Assembly (NCBI GenBank): GCA_017469335.1
Contig: JAFUGP010000197.1
Coordinates: 1-56,244, forward strand
Direction: 5' to 3'
DNA length: 56,244 bases
Source of the DNA: Succinivibrio sp.
GTDB lineage: Bacteria; Pseudomonadota; Gammaproteobacteria; Enterobacterales; Succinivibrionaceae
Part shown: one piece after another, positions 1 through 8,935 of the stretch
Layout: the number at the start of each line of letters is the position of its first letter
How positions within the stretch are numbered: the first letter of the stretch is position 1
The notes under the pieces: model-generated
What the model saw: only the letters and a program-made list of their open reading frames with translations
Databases searched by the model: none
What the model was told of the DNA's origin: nothing
Made by a program: the position numbers and the translations under genes

Positions 1-116
1 ACCCGTCCGCCACTCGCCGGCGGAGATGGCAAGCCATCCCCCCGCTGCCGTTCTACTTGCATGTAATAGGCCTGCCGCCCGCGTTCAATCTGAGCCATGA
101 TCAAACTCTTCGTAAA
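1..116 (-). rRNA. rrs: 16S ribosomal RNA, 5' end (partial)
   Basis: Read on the minus strand, this is the start of a bacterial 16S rRNA. It contains the universal 27F priming stretch (AGAGTTTGATCATGGCTCAG, about 88-107), then the GGCGGCAGGCCTA and ACATGCAAGT blocks. The mature 5' end is placed near 116 by alignment with E. coli, where GAAGAGTTTGATC begins at base 6. The rest of the gene lies left of the window. The visible helices differ from most gammaproteobacteria: GCAAGTAGAACG replaces the usual GCAAGTCGAACG, and CTATTACATG replaces CTAACACATG. This would help place the organism. The gene is transcribed leftwards from the promoter at 315-342. Confidence 0.95.
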
Positions 117-308
117 TATATTCTCTTGACTTGGGCTTCGTGTCTCCCCTCAAAGTATCCCTATACCTGTACATACCATACAGCTACCGGTCACCCTAAG
201 TTTCACACGAAACTCTTCAAGGTCCTCTCAAGGACCCGCACAGATTGTCCGTTTATCCTGTTAAAGAGCTATGCGGCGCTTTGGCCGCACACTGTCTTGC
301 GACAGCGG
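117..308 (-). other. rrn leader region
   Basis: This is the transcribed spacer between the P1 start (about 308) and mature 16S (116). It holds three compact perfect hairpins: CTGTC/GACAG (292-305), TGCGGC/GCCGCA (272-289) and GGTCCT/AGGACC (221-236). It also holds boxA (259-269). Such leaders normally carry antitermination and RNase III processing signals. The individual roles of these hairpins are inferred. Confidence 0.7.
259..269 (-). promoter_or_regulatory. rrn boxA antitermination element
   Basis: The minus-strand sequence GCTCTTTAACA matches the E. coli rrn boxA core. It sits between the P1 promoter and 16S, where NusB/NusE-dependent antitermination complexes assemble on rRNA leaders. 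Confidence 0.85.
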
Positions 309-314
309 ATATGC

Positions 315-342
315 ATTATAGAGAAAATTTGCGGGGTGTCAA
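315..342 (-). promoter_or_regulatory. rrn P1 promoter
   Basis: On the minus strand a perfect -35 TTGACA (337-342) and a perfect -10 TATAAT (315-320) are separated by 16 bp, the spacing typical of stable-RNA promoters. An A/T-rich tract upstream (about 343-365) looks like an UP element. Transcription should start near 308. No second tandem promoter is obvious between it and 16S. Confidence 0.9.
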
Positions 343-454
343 CAAATATTTTTGCTATTTTTTACAGGCCTTGTAGATCAAATAGTTAATCTGACCTTTT
401 GTGAGAGCGATCGGCTTTTTAACCACTTAATCTCCCAACCTGAGAGACAGCAAA

Positions 455-479
455 GCCGGGGGCTATGTCTGCCTCCGGC
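455..479 (-). terminator. possible terminator after the 509-1012 gene
   Basis: A nine-base-pair stem (GCCGGAGGC with GCCCCCGGC, one G-U type pair) and a seven-base loop lie 30 bases past the stop of the secreted-protein gene and before the rrn promoter. Only a short T-run (TTT) follows, so efficiency is uncertain. Confidence 0.4.
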
Positions 480-508
480 CTGTATCTGAACCACGTCTCG
501 GACAGAGC

Positions 509-1012
509 CTAATAAAGATTGGGATGAGACTGTCTTTTCAGGGTCTCGGCAATTTTCAGTTTACCGGCCGCCTGTCTGAACAGCGTCTGCAAAACATCCT
601 TTTTGATTTCGCCGCAGGCTTTAAACAGCAAGTAGGAACGACCGTCATAGTAAGTAACCAGTCCGGCACAGGGAGCGTTGTCCACATAACGAAAGGAAAA
701 GCCTCGCACCTCCAGCACTGCCTTGAGATCCCAACCCTGGTGGCTGTCCATCACGTACTGGGCAAAGGTCTTGGTAGTCGAGGTCGTGATGACCGGGTCT
801 AAGATCTCCAGGCCGGCGGTGGCAGATCCATCCTCGCGGACGTAACTGACCTCGCGCTCACCCAAAGTCTCGGTAAACCCGGAGAGTTGGACCTCCTCGG
901 ACCAGGCACTCCCCGTCCACCACAGCAAAGCCACAGAGGCTGCCAAAATCTTAAGCCGCTTTTGGTCCCACAAATCAGGAAAAGCCTTTATCATCCGAAC
1001 ACGACTCTTCAC
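509..1012 (-). CDS. putative exported protein of unknown function
   Basis: This encodes 167 residues from a GTG at 1012, or 161 from the ATG at 994. A hydrophobic segment (ILAASVALLWWTGSAWS) follows a basic stretch and ends in a plausible signal-peptidase site before EEVQ, so export to the periplasm is likely. The mature part holds two cysteines (in NAPCAG and FKACGE) that could form a disulfide, and it ends in a basic helix. I do not recognise the family. It begins 15 bases after the ilvA stop on the same strand, so it is probably the last gene of the ilvEDA transcript. The context gives no direct clue to function. Confidence 0.6.
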   Translation of the reverse strand: MKSRVRMIKAFPDLWDQKRLKILAASVALLWWTGSAWSEEVQLSGFTETLGEREVSYVREDGSATAGLEILDPVITTSTTKTFAQYVMDSHQGWDLKAVLEVRGFSFRYVDNAPCAGLVTYYDGRSYLLFKACGEIKKDVLQTLFRQAAGKLKIAETLKRQSHPNLY

Positions 1013-1027
1013 CTGGTCCGATCCCCT

Positions 1028-2557
1028 TCAGCCCAGGAACTGGTGATAACCTTCGTTGGAACTGATCTCCTGGGCAGGATAACCCAGGCGGGTGATGAAA
1101 TTCTCCAGCCCCTCAGCCTTACCGCCGGAGACATCAAACCCGCACAGCACGCTGCAGAACTCCAGACCGGTAATGCGGAAATGGAACAGCGAGATGCTGT
1201 ACTCGTCTCCTAAGGTTTCCAGGAAATTCACCAGCGCGTGGGAGGTGGCCGGAAACTCGAAGAGATAGAGCCTCTCTTCAAGGTGCCGTCCGGGATGTCC
1301 GCCCACCATATAGCGCACGTGATCTTTGGCGATGGCATCGTCGGTGAGATCAGTGACCATAAAGCCGCTTTTCTTCAAAGATTTGGCAATCTCCTGCAGT
1401 TCCTTTTTACCGTAACTGAGCTCTACCGAGGCAAACACACGCGCCCGGTGTTCGTCGGCTATACGGTAGCTGAACTCCGTAACCGCGCGGGAACCCACCG
1501 CCCGGCAGAATTTGAGGAAGGAGCCCTTCTCCTCGGGGATCTCCACCGACAGAATGCCTTCCTTCATCTCACCTACATCACAGCGCTCTGCCACCATACG
1601 CAAGGTATGGAACTTGACGTTCGCCCCTGACAGGATGGCAATGTGATTGCCGGATTTGATGTTGTGCTCACGCACGTATTTCTTGAGCCCTGCCAGCGAC
1701 AGGGCGCCGCTGGGCTCGGCGATGGCCCGGGTATCATCGAAGATATCCTTCATGGCAGCGCAGATCTCGTCATTCGAGCAGGTAACGATATCGTCAAGAC
1801 AGCGGCTTAACAGCCGGAAAGTCTCGGTGCCGGCCTTGCTCACCGCCACACCGTCTGCAAAGTGCGAGACGTAGCCTATATCCACCGGCTTACCGGCCTG
1901 CAGTGCCGCCTTCATGCAGGCACTGCCCTCGGACTCGACGCCCACCACCCGGATGGCCGGGATCAGGGTTTTGATATAGACCGCCACCCCGGCGGCCAGC
2001 CCGCCGCCGCCAATCTGCACGTAAATGGTGTCGATATCATCGCATTGCCCCACGATTTCGTGAGCGATGGTGCCCTGCCCGGTGATCACCGCCGGATGGT
2101 CATAAGGCGGGATCATGGTCAGGCCCTTTTTGCGTGACAGTTCCAGGGCATAGTCGTAGGACTCGTTGAAACTGCCGCCGTACAGCACCACCTCGGCACC
2201 TAAGTGTCTAACCGCATCAACCTTGAGATCGGGAGTGGTGGTCGGCATCACGATGACCGCACGGCACCCTAGCTTCTGCGTGGACAGCGCCACGCCCTGC
2301 GCGTGGTTGCCTGCCGAGGCCGTGATCACGCCGGCCTTGAGCGCTGCGGCATCCAGGCCCTTGATCATGTTATAGGCCCCGCGCAGCTTGAAAGAGTGAA
2401 TCTTCTGGTAATCTTCCCGCTTGAGCAGCACATTCACCCCCAGACGTTCGGAGAGATTTTCCAGACGGTGCAGGGGGGTGACCCGGACTAAGTCGTAGAT
2501 GCGCGAGAGCAGGATCTTCTGCAGGTATTCCTGATCTTCCATTAATTTTTCCGGCAT
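1028..2557 (-). CDS. ilvA: threonine ammonia-lyase (threonine deaminase), biosynthetic
   Basis: Converts threonine to 2-oxobutanoate and ammonia, the first committed step of isoleucine synthesis; cytosolic. The N-terminal fold-type II PLP domain carries the PLP lysine in SFKLRGAYN (K57), the ASAGNHAQG phosphate/serine loop and the GGGGLA phosphate-binding glycine loop. The last ~180 residues form the ACT-like regulatory region expected for isoleucine feedback and valine relief. With ATG at 2557 the protein is 509 residues (E. coli IlvA 514). A longer open frame reaches 2653 but overlaps ilvD. The ATG at 2557 follows the ilvD TGA by one base, so translation is probably coupled. Third gene of ilvEDA. 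Confidence 0.96.
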   Translation of the reverse strand: MPEKLMEDQEYLQKILLSRIYDLVRVTPLHRLENLSERLGVNVLLKREDYQKIHSFKLRGAYNMIKGLDAAALKAGVITASAGNHAQGVALSTQKLGCRAVIVMPTTTPDLKVDAVRHLGAEVVLYGGSFNESYDYALELSRKKGLTMIPPYDHPAVITGQGTIAHEIVGQCDDIDTIYVQIGGGGLAAGVAVYIKTLIPAIRVVGVESEGSACMKAALQAGKPVDIGYVSHFADGVAVSKAGTETFRLLSRCLDDIVTCSNDEICAAMKDIFDDTRAIAEPSGALSLAGLKKYVREHNIKSGNHIAILSGANVKFHTLRMVAERCDVGEMKEGILSVEIPEEKGSFLKFCRAVGSRAVTEFSYRIADEHRARVFASVELSYGKKELQEIAKSLKKSGFMVTDLTDDAIAKDHVRYMVGGHPGRHLEERLYLFEFPATSHALVNFLETLGDEYSISLFHFRITGLEFCSVLCGFDVSGGKAEGLENFITRLGYPAQEISSNEGYHQFLG

Positions 2558-2558
2558 A

Positions 2559-4409
2559 TCAAAGTGCTTCCAGTTTGCTCTTGTCCCTGACTCCGCCCTT
2601 GTCGGCACTTGATGCCAACGCGGCATAGGCGCGCAGGGCAAAACTAATCTCACGATCGCGTCCCTGCGGCTGCCAGGCCGCCGCGCCGCGCGCCGTCATA
2701 CGTTCGCGCCGTTGCGCCAGCTCGGCATCATCCACCACCATGCGGATGCTGCGGCCGGGAATATCTATCTCCACCAGATCGTTTTCTTCCAGAAGACCTA
2801 TATTGCCACCTGAGGCAGCCTCAGGTGAGATATGTCCGATGGACAGTCCCGACGATCCCCCCGAGAATCGGCCATCGGTGATGAGCGCGCATTGCTTGCC
2901 CAGACCCACGGACTTGATGTAGGAAGTCGGGTAGAGCATCTCCTGCATGCCCGGACCGCCGCGCGGCCCCTCATAGCGCACCACCACTACATCTCCGGCC
3001 TTGACCTTGCCGCCCAAAATACCCTCGACGGCCGCTTCCTGGCTGTCGAAGATCCTGGCCGGTCCCACGAACTTCAAAATACTCTCATCCACGCCTGCGG
3101 TCTTGACGATACAGCCGTTCAAGGCCAGATTGCCGTAGAGCACTGCCAGCCCTCCGTCCTGGGAATAGGCATGCTCAAAATCGCGGATACAGCCGCTCTT
3201 GCGGTCGGTATCGAGACTCTCGGCATAGGTATTCTGCGAGAAAGGCTTGATGGTGGCTTTGCCTGCCGCCGATGCTTTATAGAAAGTCTGCACTTCCTCT
3301 GAAGGGGACGCAGCCACGTTATAGCGGTCAATTTGCTCTCCCAAACTCAGCCCCAGCACGGTACGGCAGTCGGTATGCAGCAAATCATGCTTTTTGAGCT
3401 CGCCTAAGATGGCCATGATACCGCCGGCGTTATGCACGTCCTCCATATGGTAGTCGTGAGTGGAGGGCGAGACCTTGCAGATATGCGGCACCTTATGAGA
3501 CAGCCTGTCGATGTCCGCCATGGTGAAATCCACCCCGGCTTCCTGAGCCACCGCCAGCAGATGCAGCACGGTATTGGTGGAGCCACCCATGGAAATATCC
3601 AGCGTCATGGCATTTTCAAAGGTGTCCTTGGTGGCGATGGACCTGGGCAGCACCGAGTTGTCGCCTCTCTCGTAGTAGGCACGGCTCATTTCCACAATAC
3701 GCTGCGCGGCTTTTACAAACAGCGAACGACGCAGCTCATGAGTGGCCACCAAAGAGCCGTTGCCCGGCAACGCCAGTCCCAGAGCCTCGGTCAGGGAATT
3801 CATGGAATTGGCCGTAAACATGCCTGAGCAGGAACCGCAGGTGGGACAGGCCGCCGCCTCAATGTCGCGCACCTGTTCATCGGTCACATTGGGTTGTGCC
3901 GAGACAATCATGGCATCAATGAGGTCGACCTTGTAGTCACAGCCTTTGAGGCGTCCGGCTTCCATGGGACCGCCGGAGACAAAAATCACCGGCAGATTAA
4001 GGCGCATCGCCGCCATCAGCATGCCGGGGGTAACCTTGTCGCAGTTGGAGATACACACTAACGCATCGGCCTTGTGAGCGTTGACCATGTACTCCACGCT
4101 GTCAGCTATCATGTCACGGCTCGGCAGCGAGTAGAGCATGCCCGAATGTCCCATGGCTATACCGTCATCCACCGCAATGGTGTTGAACTCCTTGGCGATG
4201 CCGCCGGCTTTTTCAATTTCCTGAACCACCAACTGCCCGATATCGTGCAGATGCACATGCCCCGGCACAAACTGGGTAAAGGAGTTGGCCACCGCTATGA
4301 CCGGTTTACCGAAATCCTCGTCTTTGACGCCCGTGGCTTTCCACAGGGCCCGGGAGCCGGCCATCTTGGCTCCTTCGTAGGTAATTTTGGAACGATAGTT
4401 ATTAGCCAT
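2559..4409 (-). CDS. ilvD: dihydroxy-acid dehydratase
   Basis: Dehydrates 2,3-dihydroxy-isovalerate and 2,3-dihydroxy-3-methylvalerate to the 2-keto acids of valine and isoleucine synthesis. The length (616) equals E. coli IlvD. Iron-sulfur cysteines lie in [11 protein letters not shown] (about 119-123) and [11 protein letters not shown] (about 188-194), as in the IlvD/Edd family. The position that carries a third cysteine in [2Fe-2S] homologues is occupied here by [10 protein letters not shown], as in the oxygen-sensitive E. coli-type [4Fe-4S] enzyme, which suits an anaerobe. An AGGAAAG ribosome site lies 8 bases before the ATG. It sits between ilvE (about 150-base gap with hairpins) and ilvA (one-base gap). 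Confidence 0.97.
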   Translation of the reverse strand: MANNYRSKITYEGAKMAGSRALWKATGVKDEDFGKPVIAVANSFTQFVPGHVHLHDIGQLVVQEIEKAGGIAKEFNTIAVDDGIAMGHSGMLYSLPSRDMIADSVEYMVNAHKADALVCISNCDKVTPGMLMAAMRLNLPVIFVSGGPMEAGRLKGCDYKVDLIDAMIVSAQPNVTDEQVRDIEAAACPTCGSCSGMFTANSMNSLTEALGLALPGNGSLVATHELRRSLFVKAAQRIVEMSRAYYERGDNSVLPRSIATKDTFENAMTLDISMGGSTNTVLHLLAVAQEAGVDFTMADIDRLSHKVPHICKVSPSTHDYHMEDVHNAGGIMAILGELKKHDLLHTDCRTVLGLSLGEQIDRYNVAASPSEEVQTFYKASAAGKATIKPFSQNTYAESLDTDRKSGCIRDFEHAYSQDGGLAVLYGNLALNGCIVKTAGVDESILKFVGPARIFDSQEAAVEGILGGKVKAGDVVVVRYEGPRGGPGMQEMLYPTSYIKSVGLGKQCALITDGRFSGGSSGLSIGHISPEAASGGNIGLLEENDLVEIDIPGRSIRMVVDDAELAQRRERMTARGAAAWQPQGRDREISFALRAYAALASSADKGGVRDKSKLEAL

Positions 4410-4429
4410 GTTCAGTACTTTCCTGATTG

Positions 4430-4565
4430 AATGGGGAGAACCCCCACACGTGCAAAGTATTAGGTGTCATGCAAGGCCCGGACAGAATCCGGACCCTAGG
4501 CGTCATGCCTTTACATGTACCCCCGGAGCGCAGAACCGGGATCTGCCGATCCCGGTGTCCGGAGT
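4430..4565 (-). repeat. ilvE-ilvD intergenic hairpins and short direct repeat
   Basis: The gap between ilvE and ilvD contains a perfect nine-base-pair hairpin (ACCGGGATC/GATCCCGGT, 4535-4556) directly after the ilvE stop. A weaker TCCGGA/TCCGGG-type stem lies near 4480-4495, and a short GGGG/CCCC stem lies near ilvD. Two copies of TAGGYGTCATGC occur about 36 bases apart (about 4461 and 4497). None of the stems is followed by a T-run, so RNA stabilisation, processing or partial read-through control is more likely than full termination. Confidence 0.5.
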
Positions 4566-5489
4566 CTAAGCCACCGGCGTGAGCCAGCCGTGGCTGTCGG
4601 CAATCTTACCGTGGACGTAGTCCATGAAATGCTGCTGCAGTTTGGCGGTAACAGGCCCCCGGTGTCCCGGTCCCACATCGATGCCGTCCACACTGGCGAT
4701 CGGGGTGATTTCGGCAGCGGTACCGGAGAAGAACATCTCGTCGGCCAGATACACCATCTCACGCGGTATGGCCTGCTCGCGTACCTCATATCCCAAATCG
4801 CGGGCGAAGGTAACCACCGCATCACGGGTAATGCCGGGCAGCAGTCCGGAAGTGAAAGGAGCGGTGTAGAGCACATTATCCTTGACGAAGAACACGTTCT
4901 CACCCGAGCCCTCGGAAACGTAGCCATTGTAGTCAAGCGCGATGGCCTCGGCGTAGCCGTTATTGACGCACTCATTGGCAATCAGAATGGAGGAGAGGTA
5001 GTTGCCGGCGGCCTTAGCCTCGGTGGGAATGGTATCCGGAGCCAGGCGACGCCAGGAGGACACGCATACCTTGATGCCTTTGTTGAGCCCTTCTTCACCC
5101 AGGTAGGCCCCCCAGGGCAGAGCGCAGACCATGGAAGAGGCACTCACGCCGGGTTTGAATTTAACGCCCAAACCGACCTCGCCCATGAAAATGAGGGGGC
5201 GGATGTAACCATACTTCATGTTGTTGGCACTGATCACCTGCTTGCAGGCATCCTTAATCTGCTCCTGGGTGACGTCCAGCGGGAAGCGGTAGATCTTAGC
5301 CGAGTTGAACAGACGCTGAATATGCTCGTTTAAACGAAAAATCTGCGGACCTTTATCAGTCTCGTAGGCTCTGATCCCCTCAAACACCGCCGAGCCGTAG
5401 TGCAGAGCGTGGGAGGTGACATGTACCGTGGCGCTCTCCCAGGGCACCATTTTGCCGTTAAACCACAAATACTGCGGGTGATCTGACAT
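4566..5489 (-). CDS. ilvE: branched-chain amino acid aminotransferase
   Basis: Transfers the amino group between glutamate and the keto acids of leucine, isoleucine and valine. Fold-type IV PLP enzyme: the PLP lysine is in EAKAAGNYLSS (K159), and the family block YVSEGSGENVFFV is present. The length is 307 residues (E. coli 309). The open frame also has a TTG at 5495, but AGGAGG at 5499-5504 lies 9 bases from the ATG at 5489 and only 3 from the TTG, so the ATG is chosen. It is the first gene of ilvEDA. Unlike E. coli, no ilvG/ilvM acetolactate synthase genes lie upstream; the next gene is divergent. Confidence 0.96.
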   Translation of the reverse strand: MSDHPQYLWFNGKMVPWESATVHVTSHALHYGSAVFEGIRAYETDKGPQIFRLNEHIQRLFNSAKIYRFPLDVTQEQIKDACKQVISANNMKYGYIRPLIFMGEVGLGVKFKPGVSASSMVCALPWGAYLGEEGLNKGIKVCVSSWRRLAPDTIPTEAKAAGNYLSSILIANECVNNGYAEAIALDYNGYVSEGSGENVFFVKDNVLYTAPFTSGLLPGITRDAVVTFARDLGYEVREQAIPREMVYLADEMFFSGTAAEITPIASVDGIDVGPGHRGPVTAKLQQHFMDYVHGKIADSHGWLTPVA

Positions 5490-5632
5490 CTTCAATTACC
5501 TCCTGATGCAAGGTCGGTCAGCGTATTGGTCAGACCAGACCTTACGTGACCTCAAAAACATCTGAAAACAAGATCTTCAAGCCCATCCCCATCTTACGCC
5601 ACACGCGGCGGACGAGGCAGGTTCCTGCTTTG

Positions 5633-5638
5633 ATTATA
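5633..5638 (-). promoter_or_regulatory. candidate -10 of the ilvEDA promoter
   Basis: A perfect TATAAT on the minus strand sits in a strongly A/T-rich stretch (5634-5700) about 145 bases upstream of ilvE. No good -35 is spaced 16-18 bases away; only T-tracts are present. The roughly 140-base leader between it and ilvE holds no convincing branched-chain-codon-rich leader peptide. Confidence 0.4.
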
Positions 5639-5840
5639 TACAAATATATCTGCAAAAAATTAGAACACAGTAAAAAGTATGTTCCATTTTTTGCAAAATT
5701 TAGCCATCCTTCCCGCTCTGGACTTCACCGGCGCAGACCTAGGCCGCCGTACTGTGCTAACATGCCCACAGATGCAGGCGTTTGCGCATCGCGTGGCACG
5801 CTCGTCACGGCTTAGGTGTTTAAGTTTGAAGGATTTCCTC

Positions 5841-6824
5841 ATGCTGGCATTTCTCCCCAGTCCCCTGCTGTTGCTCATCAATCTCATCTTAGTGCCGCTC
5901 AATTCAGTGCTGTGTGCGCTGCCCATTCTGATCCTGGGCTTGTTAAGACCTCTGCGTCTTCGCAAACTCAACACCTTGATAGACAAGGTCAATTATTTCT
6001 TCTACCGGATCTGGGTGTGGGGCAACACCTGCACCCTGGCCCTGACCAACCGTATCGACTGGCGGCTCAGCGGCGACGAGCTCCCCGCACTTAACGGCAA
6101 GTCCTGCGTCGTGATGTCCAATCACCTCAGCTGGGCCGATATCATCGTCATCGGCAACCTCTACCGTGGGCGCATTCCCATCACCAAATTCTTCATGAAG
6201 CACTCTCTTATCTATATACCCGTAATCGGACTGGCCTGCTACGCTCTGGGCATGCCGTTTCTGCGGCGCTATACCAAAGAACAGATGCTCAAGGATCCCT
6301 CGCTGAAAACCCGGGATCTGGAGACGACCAACCGCGCCTGCCGCTCTCTGGTCAATTCGCCCTCTTCACTGATCAACTTTGTGGAAGGAACCCGTTACAC
6401 CCAGCAGAAAGCGGCTGCGGCACGTTCGCCCTACCGTCACCTCATGCCGCCTAAATGCGCTTCGCTGGCGGTAGCCTTAGGCAACATCGGCAAGGACATC
6501 GACTACCTCTTCAACACCACCATTATTTACCCGGAAAATCACGGTCACATTTTTGCCGACATGTTCAGGGGGAGGCTTAAGGTCATCTATGCCGATATCC
6601 GCGTCATCAAGGTTACCCCTGAGATATCCGGGGACTACCTCAACGACAAGGTCTACAAACACAGCTTCACCATGCAGGTGCGCAAATGGTGGGAAGAAAA
6701 GGACGCATGGATTGATGAGACCTTAAGAGAGGGCGGCTATCTTAAGGACGACCACCCGTCAGACGGGGGAGCGCCGGCAGCTGCACAAGCTGGCAGCACC
6801 GCCGGATCTGAGACTCACTCATAG
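5841..6824 (+). CDS. 1-acyl-glycerol-3-phosphate acyltransferase family protein (YihG-like)
   Basis: Membrane acyltransferase of the PlsC/LPLAT superfamily, probably acylating lysophosphatidic acid or a related lysophospholipid. Catalytic motif I is NHLSWAD (H95 and D100) and motif III is VEGTR (182-185). A long hydrophobic N-terminal segment (residues 1-35) anchors it in the inner membrane. From the ATG at 5841 it has 327 residues, close to E. coli YihG (310). AAGGA lies 8 bases upstream of this ATG, and the open frame upstream to 5679 has no membrane-protein character. The C-terminal 20 residues are low-complexity and rich in Ala/Gly/Ser. It overlaps the convergent uvrD stop by 10 bases. 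Confidence 0.88.
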   Translation: MLAFLPSPLLLLINLILVPLNSVLCALPILILGLLRPLRLRKLNTLIDKVNYFFYRIWVWGNTCTLALTNRIDWRLSGDELPALNGKSCVVMSNHLSWADIIVIGNLYRGRIPITKFFMKHSLIYIPVIGLACYALGMPFLRRYTKEQMLKDPSLKTRDLETTNRACRSLVNSPSSLINFVEGTRYTQQKAAAARSPYRHLMPPKCASLAVALGNIGKDIDYLFNTTIIYPENHGHIFADMFRGRLKVIYADIRVIKVTPEISGDYLNDKVYKHSFTMQVRKWWEEKDAWIDETLREGGYLKDDHPSDGGAPAAAQAGSTAGSETHS

Positions 6825-8932
6825 TCAGGCAGTCTGATCACAAAGGGGCGGTCTTTGTCAGGTTTTCTGCGGTAGGGATCGATCATCTCACGCAAAAAGG
6901 CGCTCGGAGAGGCATCCTGCCACTGTCCGTAAATTGGCATACGCTCACTGTAGCAAAGATACAGTCTGTCCTGGGCTCTGGTGATGGCCACATAGGCCAG
7001 ACGCCTTTCCTCATCAAGCGCAGAAAGGTTGAAATTCAGTTTCTGGGTGGCGTACATCGAAGGCAGAATGCTGTCATTGAAGCTCACCACAAATACCGCC
7101 TTGAACTCCAGCCCCTTGGCAGAATGAATGGTCATAAGGTTGACGAAATCCTCGGCGGTCAGTACCTGCCCCTCCTGATTGAGTTCTAAGGAACTGCGCA
7201 GGGTCATGCCTGATAAAAAGGCCGTTAGCATATCGTTTGAGCCCGGCTTGGCGCCGTCAACTGCCGTATCCGACAGTGACACAGCCGCCTGCAGTTCGGA
7301 ATTTTCCTGCTCAAAGCGCTCGGCATGGTTGACCAGCTCCTGCAGGTTGACATGCCGAATATTGCCGGTCTTGTAGGCATCGTTTTTATCATCTAGCTGT
7401 TTGTAATGCTCAATAAGCCCGCTTTGTTCCAGTACGTCCCGCACCAATGAGGTCAGACTGCAGGCCCGGTCGCGTAATGACCGCAATTTAAGGTAGACCC
7501 CATAGAAAGAGTCGAATTTGTGCGCCAGACGTTTGACCTCCGCCCCGGCATCCCGCTCCGCAGCACCCTGCATCAGCACCCCAAGGCACTGCAGCATGGA
7601 AAGTGAGCGTTCGCGGGCACAGAGCCTTAACGTCTCGACGCTTTTGTCACCCAGCTTGCGCGAGGGTACGTTGATGATCCTCATCAGGGCACTGTCATCG
7701 CGTTCGTTGACCAGGATACGCAGGTAGGCGATGGCATCCTGAATCTCGGCACGGTCAAAGAATTTCTGCCCGCCGAAGACCTGATAGTTCAAGCCCGCCG
7801 CGGCGAGCGCCTTCTCGCACTCCAAGGAGACGTTGGCATTGCGATAGAGCACCGCGATCTCATGGGGCTTGCACCCCTCATCACGGCACAGTCTGCTAAT
7901 TTCACCCTGCACGAATCTGGCCTGCGAGCTCACATTCTGGAACTTGCAGATCTGCACCTTCTCGCCCTGACCGCGGGAAGTGGTAAGAACCTTGCGCATA
8001 ATACGTTCATGATTTTGCTCGATAAGCACATTGGCCATATCAAGGATGTTCTGCATGGAGCGGTAGTTGTCACTGAGCTGATAGCGCTCCACCCCGGGCA
8101 GATCCTCGGCAAAACTCTGCATATTGCCTACCGCCGCCCCGCGCCAGCTGAAAATGGACTGATCGTCATCGCCTACGGCAAACAGGTGACTGTCAGGGCC
8201 GCGCAGCAGTTTGAGCAGCTCATATTGCAAGGTGCTGGTATCCTGGAATTCGTCCACCAGGATCTCCGCAAAGCGGCTGTGCTGCAATTCTCTCAGTTCC
8301 GGATGATCGCGCAGCATTTCCACGGTCTTTAAAATCAGCTCGTCATAGTCAAGCAGATCCTGCCTCACGCACTCTTCCTCATAGGCCGCATAGAGGGTGG
8401 CCACCGTCTCCTCCTTTTGATCACTGTGGATCTGGCGGCAGATCTCGGCGGCGCGCTGCCCTTTACCCTTGAAACGGCTGATCTTCTCTACCACTTCCTT
8501 CTCGGTGAGGCGACGGTCCTTGAGGTTTATGCCGTGCTCTTTTGTAAGACGTTTGACCAAGGAGTGCTGATCATCACGACCCATTACCGTGAAATCATGT
8601 TTGAGGCCGATCTGATTGGCATAGGAACGCAGTAATCTCAGACAGATGGAGTGAAAGGTACCGCTCCAGATGGCAGCGGCGCTGCGCGCATCAACCAGAG
8701 CGGCCAGACGCTCTTTGAGTTCGCCTGCGGCCTTGTTGGTAAAGGTAACCGCCAGTATGCGCCTGGGTTCGATATTCTCCACCAGCATCAGCCACAATAC
8801 CCGCGATACCAGCACCCGTGTTTTGCCGGTACCTGCCCCCGCCACTACCAGGGCGTTACCTAAGGGCGCGCTCACCGCGGCCTTTTGACGTTCATTGAGC
8901 TGTTTGAGCAGAAAATCACGCGTCTGAGCCAT
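6815..8932 (-). CDS. uvrD: DNA helicase II, UvrD/PcrA family
   Basis: Superfamily 1A 3'-5' DNA helicase acting in nucleotide excision and mismatch repair. Walker A VAGAGTGKTR lies near residues 30-39, followed by motif Ia AVTFTNKAA, motif II VDEFQDTS, motif III GDDDQSIFSWRGA, motif V TIHSAKGLEF and motif VI RRLAYVAITRAQ. The 705 residues compare with 720 in E. coli. The ATG at 8932 is preferred over the GTG at 8935 because GGGAG lies 6 bases away. It starts immediately after the xerC TAA, matching the conserved dapF-xerC-(yigB)-uvrD order. yigB is absent here. Confidence 0.96.
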   Translation of the reverse strand: MAQTRDFLLKQLNERQKAAVSAPLGNALVVAGAGTGKTRVLVSRVLWLMLVENIEPRRILAVTFTNKAAGELKERLAALVDARSAAAIWSGTFHSICLRLLRSYANQIGLKHDFTVMGRDDQHSLVKRLTKEHGINLKDRRLTEKEVVEKISRFKGKGQRAAEICRQIHSDQKEETVATLYAAYEEECVRQDLLDYDELILKTVEMLRDHPELRELQHSRFAEILVDEFQDTSTLQYELLKLLRGPDSHLFAVGDDDQSIFSWRGAAVGNMQSFAEDLPGVERYQLSDNYRSMQNILDMANVLIEQNHERIMRKVLTTSRGQGEKVQICKFQNVSSQARFVQGEISRLCRDEGCKPHEIAVLYRNANVSLECEKALAAAGLNYQVFGGQKFFDRAEIQDAIAYLRILVNERDDSALMRIINVPSRKLGDKSVETLRLCARERSLSMLQCLGVLMQGAAERDAGAEVKRLAHKFDSFYGVYLKLRSLRDRACSLTSLVRDVLEQSGLIEHYKQLDDKNDAYKTGNIRHVNLQELVNHAERFEQENSELQAAVSLSDTAVDGAKPGSNDMLTAFLSGMTLRSSLELNQEGQVLTAEDFVNLMTIHSAKGLEFKAVFVVSFNDSILPSMYATQKLNFNLSALDEERRLAYVAITRAQDRLYLCYSERMPIYGQWQDASPSAFLREMIDPYRRKPDKDRPFVIRLPDYE

Positions 8933-8935
8933 CAC

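Noticed and set aside
57-389. Open frame of 110 codons at the left edge
   Set aside because: It lies over the 16S rRNA end, boxA and the rrn promoter on the opposite strand; its composition is not protein-like.
5542-5592. Short frame upstream of ilvE as a possible attenuator leader peptide
   Set aside because: It has 16 codons with only scattered Ile, Leu and Val, a poor ribosome site, and no terminator/antiterminator pair with a T-run follows.
5679-5840. N-terminal extension of the acyltransferase
   Set aside because: It would put a Cys/Arg-rich stretch before the membrane anchor; the ATG at 5841 has a ribosome site and family-like length.
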